A stretch of DNA of 64,000 nucleotides from NCBI RefSeq assembly GCF_003071345.1, contig NZ_QCYK01000001.1, positions 1,674,001 to 1,738,000 of the forward strand, given 5' to 3'. The notes beneath the pieces were generated by a model that was given only the letters and a program-made list of their open reading frames with translations, was not told the origin of the DNA and did not search any database. Position numbers and translations under genes: made by a program. The stretch comes from Chitinophaga parva (GTDB taxonomy: Bacteria > Bacteroidota > Bacteroidia > Chitinophagales > Chitinophagaceae). Positions 63,197 through 64,000 of the stretch are shown here, one piece after another (within the stretch, counting starts at the first letter, position 1; every line of letters begins with the position of its first letter).

Positions 63197-63204
63197 TATC
63201 TTTG
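63197..63204 (+). promoter_or_regulatory. -7 box of the RlmI-type gene
   Basis: TATCTTTG matches TAnnTTTG, 17 nt before the ATG at 63222. It diverges from the grpE promoter about 60 bp away. Confidence 0.45.
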
Positions 63205-63221
63205 CCCCTTCAACTACTACG

Positions 63222-64000
63222 ATGACGAAAGTTTTTCTGAAGAAAAAAATACAGAACCGGGTGATGATGGGTCATCCCTGGATCTTTGGCAATGAAGTAA
63301 ACAATATTGAAGGCGATGTGACCGCAGGCGATACCGTAGAAGTGTACACCCACCAGGGTTTCTTCGTGGGCCGCGGATATATTAACCCCCAGTCCCAGAT
63401 ACTGGTACGCCTGCTTACCCGCAACCGCGAAGAGCAGATCACCGAAGAGTTCTTTTACCACCGCCTGCTCAAGTGCTGGGAATACCGCAAGAAACTGGGC
63501 TATACGGAAAACTGCCGCCTGGTATTCGGCGAAGCCGATGAAATGCCGGCCCTGGTCATCGATAAGTTCAACGACTATTTCGTGATCCAGACCCTGGCCC
63601 TGGGCATGGACAAATGGAAGCCCGCCATCATCAGTGCCCTGCACCGCATTTTTTCTCCCAAAGGCATTTACGAGCGCAATGACGTACCCGTGCGCGAACT
63701 GGAAGGCCTGCCTCAGCAGAAAGGCTTCCTGGGCGCCCCGTTCGATACCAATGTGATTATCAATGAAAATGGCCTGCGTTTCCACGTGGATATTGAAAAT
63801 GGCCAAAAGACCGGCTACTTCCTGGACCAGCAGGACAACCGCCGTGAAATTCAGCATATCGTAAAAGGCGCCGATGTACTGGAAGCCTTCTGCTATACCG
63901 GTACTTTCTCCTGCCACGCCGGCTACTACGGCGCCAAAAGCGTACTGGGGCTGGATATTTCCGAGCACGCCGTGAACACGGCCCGCCGCAATGCGGAGCT
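63222..64000 (+). CDS. RlmI-type 23S rRNA (cytosine-C5) methyltransferase (3' partial)
   Basis: The frame runs from ATG 63222 to the window edge, giving 259 codons plus two bases. An N-terminal PUA domain (about 1-75; VFLKKKIQNRVMMGHPWIF, VGRGYINPQSQILVRLL) is followed by a linking domain with VFGEADEMPALVIDKF and the start of the SAM domain with GQKTGYFLDQQDNR and VLEAFCYTGTFSCHAG. This is the RlmI (YccW) layout; E. coli RlmI modifies C1962 of 23S rRNA. The missing part should hold the catalytic cysteine region. It diverges from grpE. Confidence 0.92.
   Translation, partial: MTKVFLKKKIQNRVMMGHPWIFGNEVNNIEGDVTAGDTVEVYTHQGFFVGRGYINPQSQILVRLLTRNREEQITEEFFYHRLLKCWEYRKKLGYTENCRLVFGEADEMPALVIDKFNDYFVIQTLALGMDKWKPAIISALHRIFSPKGIYERNDVPVRELEGLPQQKGFLGAPFDTNVIINENGLRFHVDIENGQKTGYFLDQQDNRREIQHIVKGADVLEAFCYTGTFSCHAGYYGAKSVLGLDISEHAVNTARRNAE

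Overview
The window is a chromosomal segment of a Bacteroidota bacterium, most likely of the Chitinophagaceae and Chitinophaga-like. The evidence is type IX secretion (T9SS) genes, Bacteroidota -7 boxes (TAnnTTTG) in front of many genes, almost no Shine-Dalgarno sequences, and proteins with PKD modules and type B T9SS C-terminal domains. By eye the DNA is moderately GC-rich, except for an AT-rich patch at about 37.4-38.9 kb. I see no tRNA, rRNA, CRISPR array, prophage or insertion sequence. The genus is inference.

Layout. 0-14 kb: the 3' part of sprA (T9SS translocon), guaB, lnt, an alpha/beta hydrolase and a secreted PKD/type B CTD protein. 14-24.8 kb: an SDR, a 53-residue small ORF, dprA, an e(P4)-type phosphatase lipoprotein, a GLUG-like lipoprotein, a PorE-like TPR/propeller/OmpA protein, queE, folD and pckA. 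25-36 kb: pepP, pssA, purS, rsmI, an M1 peptidase, an ECF sigma factor with a small membrane protein and an HMA-like protein, a CDF transporter, rsmG, a family 2 glycosyltransferase and tgt. 36-42.7 kb: an LptF/LptG permease, two unrecognised AT-rich genes, a eukaryotic-type citrate synthase and recG. 42.8-51.5 kb: two giant tandem paralogous T9SS cargo proteins followed by a PorP/SprF protein. 51.6-64 kb: a GlcD-type oxidase, a small outer-membrane barrel, two divergent LOG-family genes, an O-methyltransferase, a glucosaminidase with LysM domains, hpt, a VWA protein, two RlmI/RlmK-type methyltransferases and grpE-dnaJ.

Connections. SprA, the PorE-like protein, PorP/SprF and three type B CTD proteins are all parts or cargo of T9SS. 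queE and tgt both serve queuosine synthesis. guaB, purS and hpt serve purine metabolism, and gltA and pckA central carbon metabolism.

The most unusual signal is in the spacers. Several intergenic regions are bracketed by long inverted arms built from 7-bp tandem units. The heptad differs between loci (GTACAAC, CTAGGTC, AGGTAGT, TTTCCAA types), but the arms at one locus complement each other. They often start at the stop codon of one gene and end close to the start codon of the next, and several share AAATTG/CAATTT outer ends. A second pattern is that seven genes have the TAnnTTTG box only 3-7 nt before the start codon, which predicts leaderless or near-leaderless mRNAs.
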